From the NCBI GenBank assembly GCA_022616395.1, contig JAKEEV010000427.1:1-18879 (forward strand): DNA of 18,879 nt, in the 5' to 3' direction. Under the pieces are notes generated by a model, which worked only from the letters and a program-made list of their open reading frames with translations, did not search any database and had not been told where the DNA came from. Origin of the DNA: Planctomycetia bacterium (GTDB taxonomy: Bacteria > Planctomycetota > Planctomycetia > Gemmatales > Gemmataceae). Shown here piece after piece: positions 8,282 to 14,831 of this stretch (the first letter of the stretch is position 1; each line of letters opens with the position of its first letter). Made by a program: the position numbers and the translations under genes.

Positions 8282-8583
8282 ATGGAGGTGACTGTGGACT
8301 CCACCGAGCTGTTGAAGTTACTCGACTTGAGCGCGAAACCGGCCCGACCACCAGATGGCGAATCACCACCCATCGTCCCCCGCTGATGCGACCGATTCTG
8401 ACCCAGTGGAGCCGAAGAACCCGACGGTGCTGGAGATTGACGAGTGGGGTCTGCGCCGCGGGCGGGACCTCGTCGCCGAGAGCGAACGACTCAGACGAAC
8501 CGGCTCCGATGAGTTCGCCGCCGCGGACTTCTTCGCAGTCGCCTTTGAGCCAGCGCCCAAACTGTTGGCCTCCTGTGCCGACA
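8282..8583 (+). pseudogene. Gene remnant, N-terminal part, frameshifted at a C5 run
   Basis: A well-placed ribosome site (GGAGGTGA before the GTG at 8294; an in-frame ATG is at 8282) opens a frame giving VDSTELLKLLDLSAKPARPP, which stops at 8384-8386. If one C is removed from the run at 8377-8381, the frame runs on without a stop as ADATDSDPVEPKNPTVLEID, then EWGLRRGRDLVAESERLRRT and EFAAADFFAVAFEPAPKLL. The joined reading is compositionally coherent, so this looks like a real gene inactivated by a 1-nt insertion and cut off near 8583. The family is not recognised. Confidence 0.6.
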
Positions 8584-8589
8584 CCCAGT

Positions 8590-8760
8590 CATCTCGTCGT
8601 GTCTGCCGGAGACTGGACAGTGTGGCTTACGATCGCAGGACCAGCGAAGTTCCCGGATGTGGCTTCAATCGTCCCTCGTCAGGCACCGACCGTCACAGGC
8701 ATCGACGAGCGGGATGCCGCCGAGTTGCTCCCGCTGTTACCCGGTCTGCCGGGCCGGTAG
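8590..8760 (+). pseudogene. Fragment resembling DNA polymerase III beta clamp
   Basis: A frame different from that of the preceding remnant encodes HLVVSAGDWTVWLTIAGPAK, then FPDVASIVPRQAPTVTGIDE, and ends LLPGLPGR-stop, where the stop is created at the border of the 84-bp element. The stretch FPDVASIVP with a following PTV and a short helix resembles the segment of sliding-clamp (DnaN) proteins that reads FPDYxxVIP. There is no start codon or ribosome site, so only an internal piece remains. The clamp assignment rests on one motif and is tentative. The fusion to the upstream remnant suggests a deletion joined two unrelated genes. Confidence 0.45.
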
Positions 8761-8845
8761 TGTCTCAGTTTGCCGTTTTTGTAGCCGGCCTCTGTGAGGC
8801 CGGTCCGGGGTCACAGACCCCGGCTACAACCAAACTGCGACACTA
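8758..8845 (+). mobile_element. 84-bp MITE-like element, TA-flanked, with two nested hairpins
   Basis: Terminal inverted repeats GTGTCTCAGTTTG (8760-8772) and CAAACTGCGACAC (8831-8843) match at 12 of 13 bases and are flanked on both sides by TA (8758-8759, 8844-8845), as expected for a TA target duplication. Inside, an outer stem GTAGCCGG/CCGGCTAC (8781-8788 with 8819-8826) can instead resolve into two adjacent hairpins: CCGGCCTC-TGT-GAGGCCGG and CCGGGGTC-ACA-GACCCCGG. No coding capacity. The TA flanks suggest mobilisation in trans by an IS630/Tc1-like or other TA-targeting transposase; that is inference. Confidence 0.8.
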
Positions 8846-9018
8846 CCCGCTGGTGGCTGTCGCGACCCGGTGGTCTGGCCGGAGCTATCGGCGTCGGGGT
8901 GCTGACGAGCGGACTGGGGCTGGCCGGCGGCCCTCTCGCTCGCGCTGTACTCGCCGTTCTGGCCGTTGCCGGCGATGTCCTCACGGCCAAATCGGTTCTG
9001 GCAGGCACAACCGATTGA
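8846..9018 (+). pseudogene. Hydrophobic gene remnant downstream of the small element
   Basis: One frame encodes a Gly/Ala/Leu/Val-rich stretch (GGLAGAIGVGVLTSGLGLAG, then ARAVLAVLAVAGDVLTA) ending at TGA 9016-9018. It could be one or two membrane helices. No start codon with a ribosome site precedes it, because the frame is entered from the inserted 84-bp element. Restoring the pre-insertion sequence does not put it in frame with the clamp-like fragment, so it is likely the tail of another gene or chance. Not recognised. Confidence 0.35.
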
Positions 9019-9038
9019 TGTCTGATTGCCACCGGAAC

Positions 9039-9068
9039 AGCCGTCTGCTCGCACGTAAGCAGACGGCT
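9039..9068. repeat. Perfect 11-bp inverted repeat with 8-nt loop
   Basis: AGCCGTCTGCT (9039-9049) and AGCAGACGGCT (9058-9068) form a perfect hairpin. No T run follows on either strand, so it is not a standard terminator. It sits between the hydrophobic remnant and a GTG frame with a strong ribosome site, and may be a remnant regulatory or mobile-element end. Confidence 0.7.
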
Positions 9069-9093
9069 GATGGCCCCGACCACTTGGAAGGGA

Positions 9094-9220
9094 GGTCCAC
9101 TGTGAACCGACCAAGCGGCCTCGCGTGCGCTCGAAAGCGAATCTCCAGGTGTAGTCCCTTCTTTCGAGCTTCACAGGGAGGTGCGGCCCAGTGGCGGGCC
9201 GCTGGGGCACTCGTTTTCTT
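9094..9220 (+). pseudogene. Gene start interrupted by the insertion sequence
   Basis: GGAAGGGAGGT lies 5 nt before a GTG (9094-9105 region), a strong initiation signal, and opens a frame reading VNRPSGLACARKRISR and on to the left end of the IS at 9221. A 7-bp hairpin (GCGGCCC/GGGCCGC, 9183-9202) lies near its end. Beyond the right end of the IS, NPSYYFWYRIR-stop looks like the C terminus of a gene, but when the IS and one TA are removed the GTG frame does not lead into it. So the two flanks may belong to different or already damaged genes. Function unknown. Confidence 0.35.
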
Positions 9221-9270
9221 TAGGCTCTGTCTGGTGAATCGTAAGTGGCTGTCGCTGTCTCTAATTTGGT

Positions 9271-9636
9271 ATGAAGCGACATGAACTTACCGATCCGCAA
9301 TGGGCGTTACTCTCCGAGTTCTTCCCACCGCGACCGCCCAAGCGGGGTGGGCAGTGGAAAGACGACCGCCTGATGCTCAACGGCATCTTCTGGCGACTCA
9401 ACACCGGAGCGCCTTGGCGGGACTTGCCCGAGCGTTACGGGCCTTGGCAGACCGTGTACGACCGGTTCTCAAAACTGCGCAAAAGCGGCCTGCTCGACCG
9501 CATCATCGAGAAACTCCCGTTGAAGCTCAACGAGGTCGGATTTATCGACCCCGAGCTGTTCTGCATCGACGGCACCAACATCCGCGCGACGCGGGCCGCC
9601 GCAGGAGCGGCGAAAAAAAAATCTCCCGCCCGGTGA
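9271..9636 (+). CDS. IS5-family transposase, N-terminal frame (OrfA)
   Basis: A 121-residue frame with the DUF4096-type helix-turn-helix N terminus of IS5 transposases (MKRHELTDPQWALLSEFFPP, RLMLNGIFWRLNTGAPWRDL) and the first catalytic Asp in FCIDGTNIRATRA (about residue 100). It then reaches a run of nine A (9613-9621), after which this frame ends within a few codons. The catalytic domain continues in another frame (see OrfB). The start codon lacks a good ribosome site, as is common for transposases. Confidence 0.9.
   Translation: MKRHELTDPQWALLSEFFPPRPPKRGGQWKDDRLMLNGIFWRLNTGAPWRDLPERYGPWQTVYDRFSKLRKSGLLDRIIEKLPLKLNEVGFIDPELFCIDGTNIRATRAAAGAAKKKSPAR
9613..9621 (+). other. A9 slippage site joining OrfA and OrfB
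   Basis: Nine consecutive A. With eight A the reading would be AAKKN then LPPGEPADHALGRSR, a seamless IS5 transposase. So either a 1-nt insertion has inactivated the element, or transcript or ribosome slippage on the A run restores full-length transposase. Members of the IS427 group are known to use frameshifting; which applies here cannot be told from one copy. Confidence 0.7.
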
Positions 9637-10180
9637 ACCAGCCGACCACGCGTTGGGTCGCAGTCGCAGGGGCTTCGGAACCAAGCTCCACATGGTAACC
9701 GATGGCAACGGCTTACCCTTGGCAGTCGAAGTCACGTCTGGACAGCGTCACGAGAGTACGCAGTTCGAGCGTGTCATGAACAAGGTCCGCATCCCCAACC
9801 GCCGCGGGCGGCAACGTGGACGCCCGGTGCGTCTGGCGGGCGACAAGGGTTATAGCTACCCACGGATTCGGCGCTGGCTGCGCCGGTACGGGATCAAGGG
9901 CGTGATCCCGCGTCGGGAGAACCAGAATCCCGACGACAAGCAGCATCGGTTCGATCGAGCGTCGTATCGTCGGCGTGCGGTGGTTGAGCAATGCGTGGGC
10001 TGGCTGAAGGAGTGTCGGGCGGTTGGCACCCGCTTCGACAAACTTGCCGTCAATTACATCGCCACAATCAAGCTCGCCATGATCCAACGCTACCTACGCA
10101 AACTTACTGCGGGCACCGATCCACCAGACAGAGCCTACTACCGCAATCCCAGCTACTACTTCTGGTATCGAATCCGCTGA
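9623..10180 (+). CDS. IS5-family transposase, catalytic frame (OrfB), reads out of the IS
   Basis: This frame begins after the A9 run with LPPGEPADHALGRSRRGFGT and holds the rest of the DDE domain: the second Asp in RLAGDKGYSYP and the IS5/IS4 signature Y-(2)-R-(3)-E-(6)-K in YRRRAVVEQCVGWLK, followed by RFDKLAVNYIATIKLAMIQRYL. Fused to OrfA the protein would be about 302 residues. The frame has no stop inside the IS. It passes through the right inverted repeat, reads the flanking TA plus C as TAC, and adds 15 residues (YYRNPSYYFWYRIR) from host DNA before TGA. Confidence 0.88.
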   Translation, partial: LPPGEPADHALGRSRRGFGTKLHMVTDGNGLPLAVEVTSGQRHESTQFERVMNKVRIPNRRGRQRGRPVRLAGDKGYSYPRIRRWLRRYGIKGVIPRRENQNPDDKQHRFDRASYRRRAVVEQCVGWLKECRAVGTRFDKLAVNYIATIKLAMIQRYLRKLTAGTDPPDRAYYRNPSYYFWYRIR

Positions 10181-10189
10181 CCGACTCTG

Positions 10190-10227
10190 CACCGTACCGG
10201 CCACGGTTGCCGGTACGGTGTCTTTGT
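10190..10227 (+). terminator. Strong hairpin terminator after the IS
   Basis: A perfect 12-bp stem CACCGTACCGGC/GCCGGTACGGTG (10190-10201 with 10209-10220), 7-nt loop, followed by TCTTTGTGTG. It starts 10 nt after the read-through stop of OrfB. It probably ended the gene whose C-terminal codons remain at 10136-10180. Because the T tract is broken, efficiency is uncertain. It shields the CBM48-PEP synthase genes from transcription coming from the IS. Confidence 0.75.
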
Positions 10228-10439
10228 GTGCGATTCGGGCACAATGCCTGTGCTGAACCGGCCCACGCAGACAGTTCCGACAACCAGCTCACGATCAACA
10301 TTCTCTCGCGACATTCCTTCTCCGAGGGTTACCCGGATCAGCCGCCAATTTATCCGATTGGCATGACGAGTGCCTTCTCCCCGATCAACTCCAGCATGTC
10401 ACGAGCGTACTGCTGGGGCGCTACCCGGAGGACAACGCG
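10228..10439 (+). other. Leader of the CBM48-PEP synthase genes; no firm gene
   Basis: About 210 bp between the terminator and the CBM48 start. After a TGA near 10253 the CBM48 frame is open upstream for about 60 codons with coding-like residues (GLPGSAANLSDWHDECLLPD, LLGRYPEDNA) but no ATG, GTG or TTG. It may be the rest of a gene that lost its start. No convincing -35/-10 pair was found, so the promoter is not located. Confidence 0.4.
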
Positions 10440-10730
10440 ATGTTGAAGAACCACACCCGCGCCGCCAAGCCGCGGGCGAAACATCACACGGTCACGTTGA
10501 AGGCACCGGAGGCAAAGTCGGTCGCCGTGACAGGCAACTTCTGCAATTGGGAACTCGAGGGCCACCCGCTCAAGCACGACGGAAAGGGCATCTGGAAGGC
10601 CACACTGACCCTTCTCCCCGGTCGCTACGAGTATCGGTTGCTTGTGGATGGCGAGTGGCGGGATGACCCGGGCTGTACCGAGCACGTCGCGAACCCGTTC
10701 GGCTCTGAGAACTGTGTCTTCCAGGTCTAA
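10440..10730 (+). CDS. Stand-alone CBM48/AMPK-beta-type glycogen-binding domain protein
   Basis: A 96-residue protein that is nearly all one CBM48 (isoamylase N-terminal early-set, AMPK-beta glycogen-binding type) domain. Key features: VAVTGNFCNWELEGHPL, GIWKATLTLLPGRYEYRLL, VDGEWRDDP and the closing NPFGSENCVFQV. The tryptophans in NFCNW, GIW and GEW are at positions that contact glucans in characterised relatives. About 20 basic N-terminal residues precede it; no signal peptide, so cytoplasmic. GGAGG lies 8 nt before the ATG. The next gene, PEP synthase, starts 32 nt downstream on the same strand, so the two are probably one operon. A role in tethering or tuning PEP synthase to glycogen or glucan is inference; starch-like ligand binding is family knowledge. 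Confidence 0.87.
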   Translation: MLKNHTRAAKPRAKHHTVTLKAPEAKSVAVTGNFCNWELEGHPLKHDGKGIWKATLTLLPGRYEYRLLVDGEWRDDPGCTEHVANPFGSENCVFQV

Positions 10731-10762
10731 TCGACACCACTTCCGCCTTCGAGGAGAAAGAC

Positions 10763-13192
10763 ATGCCTGCGCAGTTTGTTCGGTGGTTCCGCGAGATTGG
10801 CCTTGCTGACGTTGCGCTCGTCGGCGGCAAGAATGCGTCGCTCGGCGAACTGTACCGTGAGTTGACGCCAGTGGTTATTCGCGTGCCGAACGGGTTCGCG
10901 ATCACCGCCGAGGCCTATCGCCACTTTCTGCGCGCAGCAGGTCTGGAAGGCGAGATTCGCACAGCGCTCAGTGGGCTTGATACTCGCGACCTCACCGGTC
11001 TTGCCGATCGCGGTCGGCGGATTCGTGAACTGATTTTATCTCGCCCGCTCCCAGATGACCTTCGCCGGGAGATCGCGGACGCTTACACCGAACTCTGCCG
11101 CGAGTTTGGTCCTAACACCGACACAGCGGTTCGCTCGAGTGCCACCGCGGAGGATTTGCCCACCGCGAGTTTCGCGGGGCAGCAGGAATCGTTCCTGAAC
11201 GTTCGCGGTGAGCGGGAGTTGATCGAGGCCGTTCGGCAGTGCATCGCGTCGCTGTTCACCGATCGCGCGATCTCATACCGCGTCGATAAAGGCTTCGACC
11301 ATCTCGCGGTTGCGCTCTCCGTGGGTGTGCAGAAGATGGTTCGCTCCGATCTCGGGGCCGCCGGCGTGTTGTTCACGCTCGACACCGAGAGCGGCTTCCC
11401 AGATGTGGTGCTCATCAACAGCGCCTACGGTCTCGGCGAGAGTGTAGTTAAGGGTCGCGTCGATCCAGACGAGTTCCTCGTGTTCAAGCCGACGCTGAAA
11501 ACTGGTTCCCGGCCAATCCTGAAGCGCGCGGTTGGTGCGAAGCAAGAGAAGTTGGTGTACGCGACGCGCGGCCGGAGCACTCGCGCTGTGCCCGTATCCG
11601 CGGAGGATCGCGGGCGGCTGAGCCTCACTGACGACGAGGTGCTGACGCTTGCCCAGTGGGGCTGTCAGATCGAGGATCACTACTCCACAAAGGCTGGTCG
11701 GCCCACTCCGATGGACATCGAGTGGGGAAAGGACGGGCAAACCGGCGAACTCTTCATCCTCCAAGCTCGGCCGGAGACGGTTCATGCGCTTGCCCGCAAG
11801 GCGATGCGAGAAGTCTACACGCTCAATGAGTGCGGTCCGGTCCTACTGAAGGGCCGCAGTGTCGGGGAGAAGATCGGCGCAGGCCCAGTGCGTGTGGTGA
11901 AGGATGTTGACTCCCTGAAACAGTTCAAGCCGGGCGAGGTGCTGGTCGCGGACATGACCGACCCCGACTGGGAGCCGACCATGAAGATGGCGGCCGCGAT
12001 TGTCACCAATCGCGGCGGGCGCACTTGCCATGCCGCGATCGTGAGCCGCGAGATCGGTGTGCCGTGCGTGGTCGGAACGGGCAACGCTACCGGAACGCTC
12101 AAGGACGGCCAGTCGGTCACGGTGTCGTGTGCGGAGGGCGAGGTCGGTGTCGTCTTCGCCGGGCGACTCAACTTCACGCGCAAGGAAGTCGATCTTGGTA
12201 GCCTTCCGCGGCCGAAGACGAAAGTGATGGTCAACGCGGGCAACCCGGATCAGGCATTCGCGCTCGCATCGCTGCCGTGCGACGGTGTTGGCCTTGCGCG
12301 GGAAGAGTTCATCATCTCCAGCTCAATCCAGGTTCACCCGCTCGCGCTCATTCACTTCGACAAGGTTCCCGACGGACCAGCGAAAGAGAAGATCGCGGAA
12401 CTCACCCGTAATCACACGGACAGGCCGAGCTACTTCGTCGAGAAGTTGGCGGAAGGCGTTGCTCGCATCGCGGCCGCGTTCTACCCACGCGAAGTGATCG
12501 TCCGCCTCTCGGACTTCAAGACCAACGAGTACGCCGGGTTGCTCGGCGGCGAGCCGTTCGAGCCGAAGGAAGAGAACCCAATGATCGGCTTCCGCGGCGC
12601 ATCGCGGTACTACGATCCCCGATACAAGGAAGGGTTCCTGCTCGAATGCCGGGCGATGAAACTCGTCCGCGAGGGGATGGGGCTCACGAACCTCAAGCTG
12701 ATGGTGCCGTTCTGCCGCACGGTCGAGGAGGGTAAGCGCGTGCTGGCGGTGATGGCCGAAGCCGGACTGAAGCGCGGTGAGAACGGGCTGGAAGTATACG
12801 TGATGTGTGAAATTCCCTCGAACGTGATCCTCACCGAGGAGTTCGCGGAGGTCTTCGATGGCTTCTCGATCGGGTCGAACGACCTCACGCAACTCACGCT
12901 CGGCCTTGATCGCGATTCGGAGATCGTCGCGCATCTCTTCGACGAACGGAACGCCGCGGTGAAGAAGCTGATTGCGGATGTAATCCGCCGGGCGCGAGCT
13001 TGTGGTCGCAAGGTCGGCATCTGCGGTCAGGCTCCAAGCGACTACCCGGAGTTTGCCCGCTTCCTCGTCGAGTGCGGCATCGACAGTATCTCGCTGAACC
13101 CCGATACCGTGCTGAAGACCACGCAGGAAATTGTGGACATGGAGCGCCAACTCGCAGGTGGAAAGCCCCGGAAGGAAGCCGTGTTTGCGTGA
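10763..13192 (+). CDS. ppsA: Phosphoenolpyruvate synthase
   Basis: Cytoplasmic pyruvate, water dikinase: ATP + pyruvate + water to AMP + PEP + phosphate, the entry step of gluconeogenesis from pyruvate. The 809 residues match the usual length (about 790-800) with all three domains. The N-terminal ATP-grasp part (about 1-345) has GGKNASLGELYREL, TAVRSSATAEDLPTASFAGQ and QARPETVHAL. The swivelling phosphohistidine domain (about 375-460) has GGRTCHAAIVSRE with catalytic His423. The C-terminal PEP/pyruvate barrel (about 475-790) has ENPMIGFRGASRYY, GSNDLTQLTLGLDRD and GICGQAPSDYPEFA with catalytic Cys754. AGGAG lies 6 nt before the ATG. It is preceded by the CBM48 gene and ends 2 bp from the stop of the convergent truncated dikinase. 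No PEP synthase regulatory protein gene is in the window. Confidence 0.97.
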   Translation: MPAQFVRWFREIGLADVALVGGKNASLGELYRELTPVVIRVPNGFAITAEAYRHFLRAAGLEGEIRTALSGLDTRDLTGLADRGRRIRELILSRPLPDDLRREIADAYTELCREFGPNTDTAVRSSATAEDLPTASFAGQQESFLNVRGERELIEAVRQCIASLFTDRAISYRVDKGFDHLAVALSVGVQKMVRSDLGAAGVLFTLDTESGFPDVVLINSAYGLGESVVKGRVDPDEFLVFKPTLKTGSRPILKRAVGAKQEKLVYATRGRSTRAVPVSAEDRGRLSLTDDEVLTLAQWGCQIEDHYSTKAGRPTPMDIEWGKDGQTGELFILQARPETVHALARKAMREVYTLNECGPVLLKGRSVGEKIGAGPVRVVKDVDSLKQFKPGEVLVADMTDPDWEPTMKMAAAIVTNRGGRTCHAAIVSREIGVPCVVGTGNATGTLKDGQSVTVSCAEGEVGVVFAGRLNFTRKEVDLGSLPRPKTKVMVNAGNPDQAFALASLPCDGVGLAREEFIISSSIQVHPLALIHFDKVPDGPAKEKIAELTRNHTDRPSYFVEKLAEGVARIAAAFYPREVIVRLSDFKTNEYAGLLGGEPFEPKEENPMIGFRGASRYYDPRYKEGFLLECRAMKLVREGMGLTNLKLMVPFCRTVEEGKRVLAVMAEAGLKRGENGLEVYVMCEIPSNVILTEEFAEVFDGFSIGSNDLTQLTLGLDRDSEIVAHLFDERNAAVKKLIADVIRRARACGRKVGICGQAPSDYPEFARFLVECGIDSISLNPDTVLKTTQEIVDMERQLAGGKPRKEAVFA

Positions 13193-13194
13193 GA

Positions 13195-14820
13195 TTACGC
13201 CGGTTTGGGAGCGGAAGTCTTCACTTTCGCTTTCCAGCGATCGACTTCGGCGAGGTAGGCAGTCGGCACTTCTCGGATGACTTCGAGTGCTCCCGCGTAC
13301 ACGCGGCCAGAGTGACCGTCGAGTGAGACCGTTTCGCCTTCGGCGATGACCTCTTCTCCGATGCGGCAACTCCGGCCGTCCGGTTCGATCCGCAGTTCGC
13401 GACAGCCGACGATACATACCTTGTTGAGTTGTCGAGCAACGACCGCGGCGTGGGACGTCCGACCGCCTCGTGCGGTGAGGATCCCGGCCGCGGCCGCCAG
13501 CCCCGCGATGTCGTCTGTTGAGATGTCAGCGCGGATGAGAATTGGCGAACGCCCGAGCGCGGCCGCGCGATGTGGATCGAAGATGACTTCTCCGACCGCG
13601 ACACCGGGACTTGCGGGCGTGCCGGTTCCGATTTCCTTCGCGCCCGGAGTCGCGGCCACGCGCACCGTCGAGATCGCAGCAAGATCGTAGCCCGCGAGCC
13701 GATCCAGTCCGGTCACCTCGTCGATTAACCCTTCTTGAACTTGCTCGCAGGCGATCCGCAGAGCCGCCAACGGTGTCCGCTTGGCTGCTCGCGTCTGGAG
13801 CAGATACAAGTGGCCATCCTGCACGGTGAACTCGAAGTCCTGGGCGTCGTGGAAGAGCGATTCCAGTTGCTTCGCGGATTCCTGAAGTTCGCGGAACAGA
13901 GCTGGGTTTGCTTCCTGAAGTCCGACTGCTCCCTGCACTTCACACCGGCCCGAAACCACATCCTCGCCCTGAGCGTTCCAGAGGAAATCGAGATACAACT
14001 CGTTCTCGCCGGTTGCAGGATTCCGCGTGAACCCCACGCCCGAGCCGGACGTGCTGCCGGTGTTGCCGAAGACCATCGCCTGAACTGTGACCGCGGTCCC
14101 TACAAGGTCATCCAGTTTGTTGAGACGACGATACTCGATGGCCCGCGAGCTGTTCCAGGAACGGAACACGGCCTCGATCGCGCCGGCTAACTGCTCTGTC
14201 GGATCTTGCGGGAACGGGGTGCCGGTTGTGGTCGCGTACCGAGTCAGAAACTCGCGTGTGACGCTGTTCAGCGCGGCAACGTCCAGTTCCGCAACCGCCG
14301 GGACTGCTTCGCGTTGCAAGTGCTCGTCCAGCACACGGTCGAACGGGTCGGACGCAGCCCCATGCACGACCTCCGCGAACGACTGAACGAGTCGGCGAAA
14401 AGAGTCCCAGGCGTGTCGCGGGTTGCCGGTCGCCCGCACGAGCGCGGGCACCGTGCGGTCGCACAACCCGACGTTCAAGACTGTATCGAGCATCCCCGGC
14501 ATTGAAACGGGCGCGCCAGAGCGCACGGAAACCAGAAGCGGCCGTCGCTCGCCGCCGAAACTCTGCCCCGTGGCCTGTTCCAGTTCCCGAACGCCGCAGC
14601 GAATCGATTCGGCGGTTTCTTCGGGCAGTTGGCCTTTGTGGAAGAACGCGCGGCAGAGATGTGTGGGAAGGACGAATCCCGGAGGCACCGGCAAACCCGC
14701 GCTCGACATGAGAATCAGATTCGCGGCCTTGTTTCCTACGACATCGGGGGCAGCCTCGCACGGGCCAGGCGTGCGGCACCCGAACAGATACAGTTCCCCG
14801 GCGCGGTTCTCACTACCCAT
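13195..14820 (-). CDS. Truncated pyruvate phosphate dikinase homologue (ATP and phosphohistidine domains only)
   Basis: A 541-residue protein closest to pyruvate phosphate dikinase (PPDK), not PEP synthase: SVRSGAPVSMPGMLDTVLN (about 98-116), QAMVFGNTGSTSGSGVGFTR (247-266), LDFLWNAQGEDVVSG (277-291) and LYLLQTRAAKRTPLAALRI (338-356) are PPDK-type ATP-domain motifs. The swivel domain has ASPGVAVGEVIFD and GGRTSHAAVVARQ with the phosphorylatable His457. Full PPDK is about 870-900 residues; the PEP/pyruvate barrel with its catalytic cysteine is absent and the protein ends cleanly in KTSAPKPA, so this is a stable short form, not a frameshift. Alone it could phosphorylate its histidine from ATP but has no visible site for pyruvate. 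The true acceptor is unknown. AAGGA precedes the ATG, and the gene follows the DUF47 gene by 11 nt, indicating an operon. Confidence 0.92.
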   Translation of the reverse strand: MGSENRAGELYLFGCRTPGPCEAAPDVVGNKAANLILMSSAGLPVPPGFVLPTHLCRAFFHKGQLPEETAESIRCGVRELEQATGQSFGGERRPLLVSVRSGAPVSMPGMLDTVLNVGLCDRTVPALVRATGNPRHAWDSFRRLVQSFAEVVHGAASDPFDRVLDEHLQREAVPAVAELDVAALNSVTREFLTRYATTTGTPFPQDPTEQLAGAIEAVFRSWNSSRAIEYRRLNKLDDLVGTAVTVQAMVFGNTGSTSGSGVGFTRNPATGENELYLDFLWNAQGEDVVSGRCEVQGAVGLQEANPALFRELQESAKQLESLFHDAQDFEFTVQDGHLYLLQTRAAKRTPLAALRIACEQVQEGLIDEVTGLDRLAGYDLAAISTVRVAATPGAKEIGTGTPASPGVAVGEVIFDPHRAAALGRSPILIRADISTDDIAGLAAAAGILTARGGRTSHAAVVARQLNKVCIVGCRELRIEPDGRSCRIGEEVIAEGETVSLDGHSGRVYAGALEVIREVPTAYLAEVDRWKAKVKTSAPKPA

Positions 14821-14831
14821 ACGTCGATCCT

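Larger units (their letters stand above)
9221..10137 (+). mobile_element. IS5-family (IS427-like) insertion sequence
   Basis: Inverted repeats GGCTCTGTCTGGTGAATC (from 9223) and its near-complement GATCCACCAGACAGAGCC (ending 10135) match at 17 of 18 bases, bounded by TA on both sides (9221-9222, 10136-10137). The 913-bp body carries a two-frame DDE transposase. Length, TA flanks, split transposase and the GEPADHALGRSR motif point to the IS427 subgroup of IS5. It has landed in an already decayed region between the secreted-protein unit and the CBM48-PEP synthase genes. Confidence 0.9.

Noticed and set aside
8355..9284. 309-codon plus-strand frame through the decayed region
   Set aside because: Only its first part is coding-like; it runs through the 84-bp element and into the IS, so it is not one gene.
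10350..10685. Minus-strand frame ending in a plausible C terminus near 10350
   Set aside because: Most of it is antisense to the CBM48 domain and there is no supported start; the short coding-like end is not enough.
12323..13417. 364-codon minus-strand frame opposite PEP synthase
   Set aside because: Antisense of strongly conserved PEP synthase and dikinase sequence; no independent motif.
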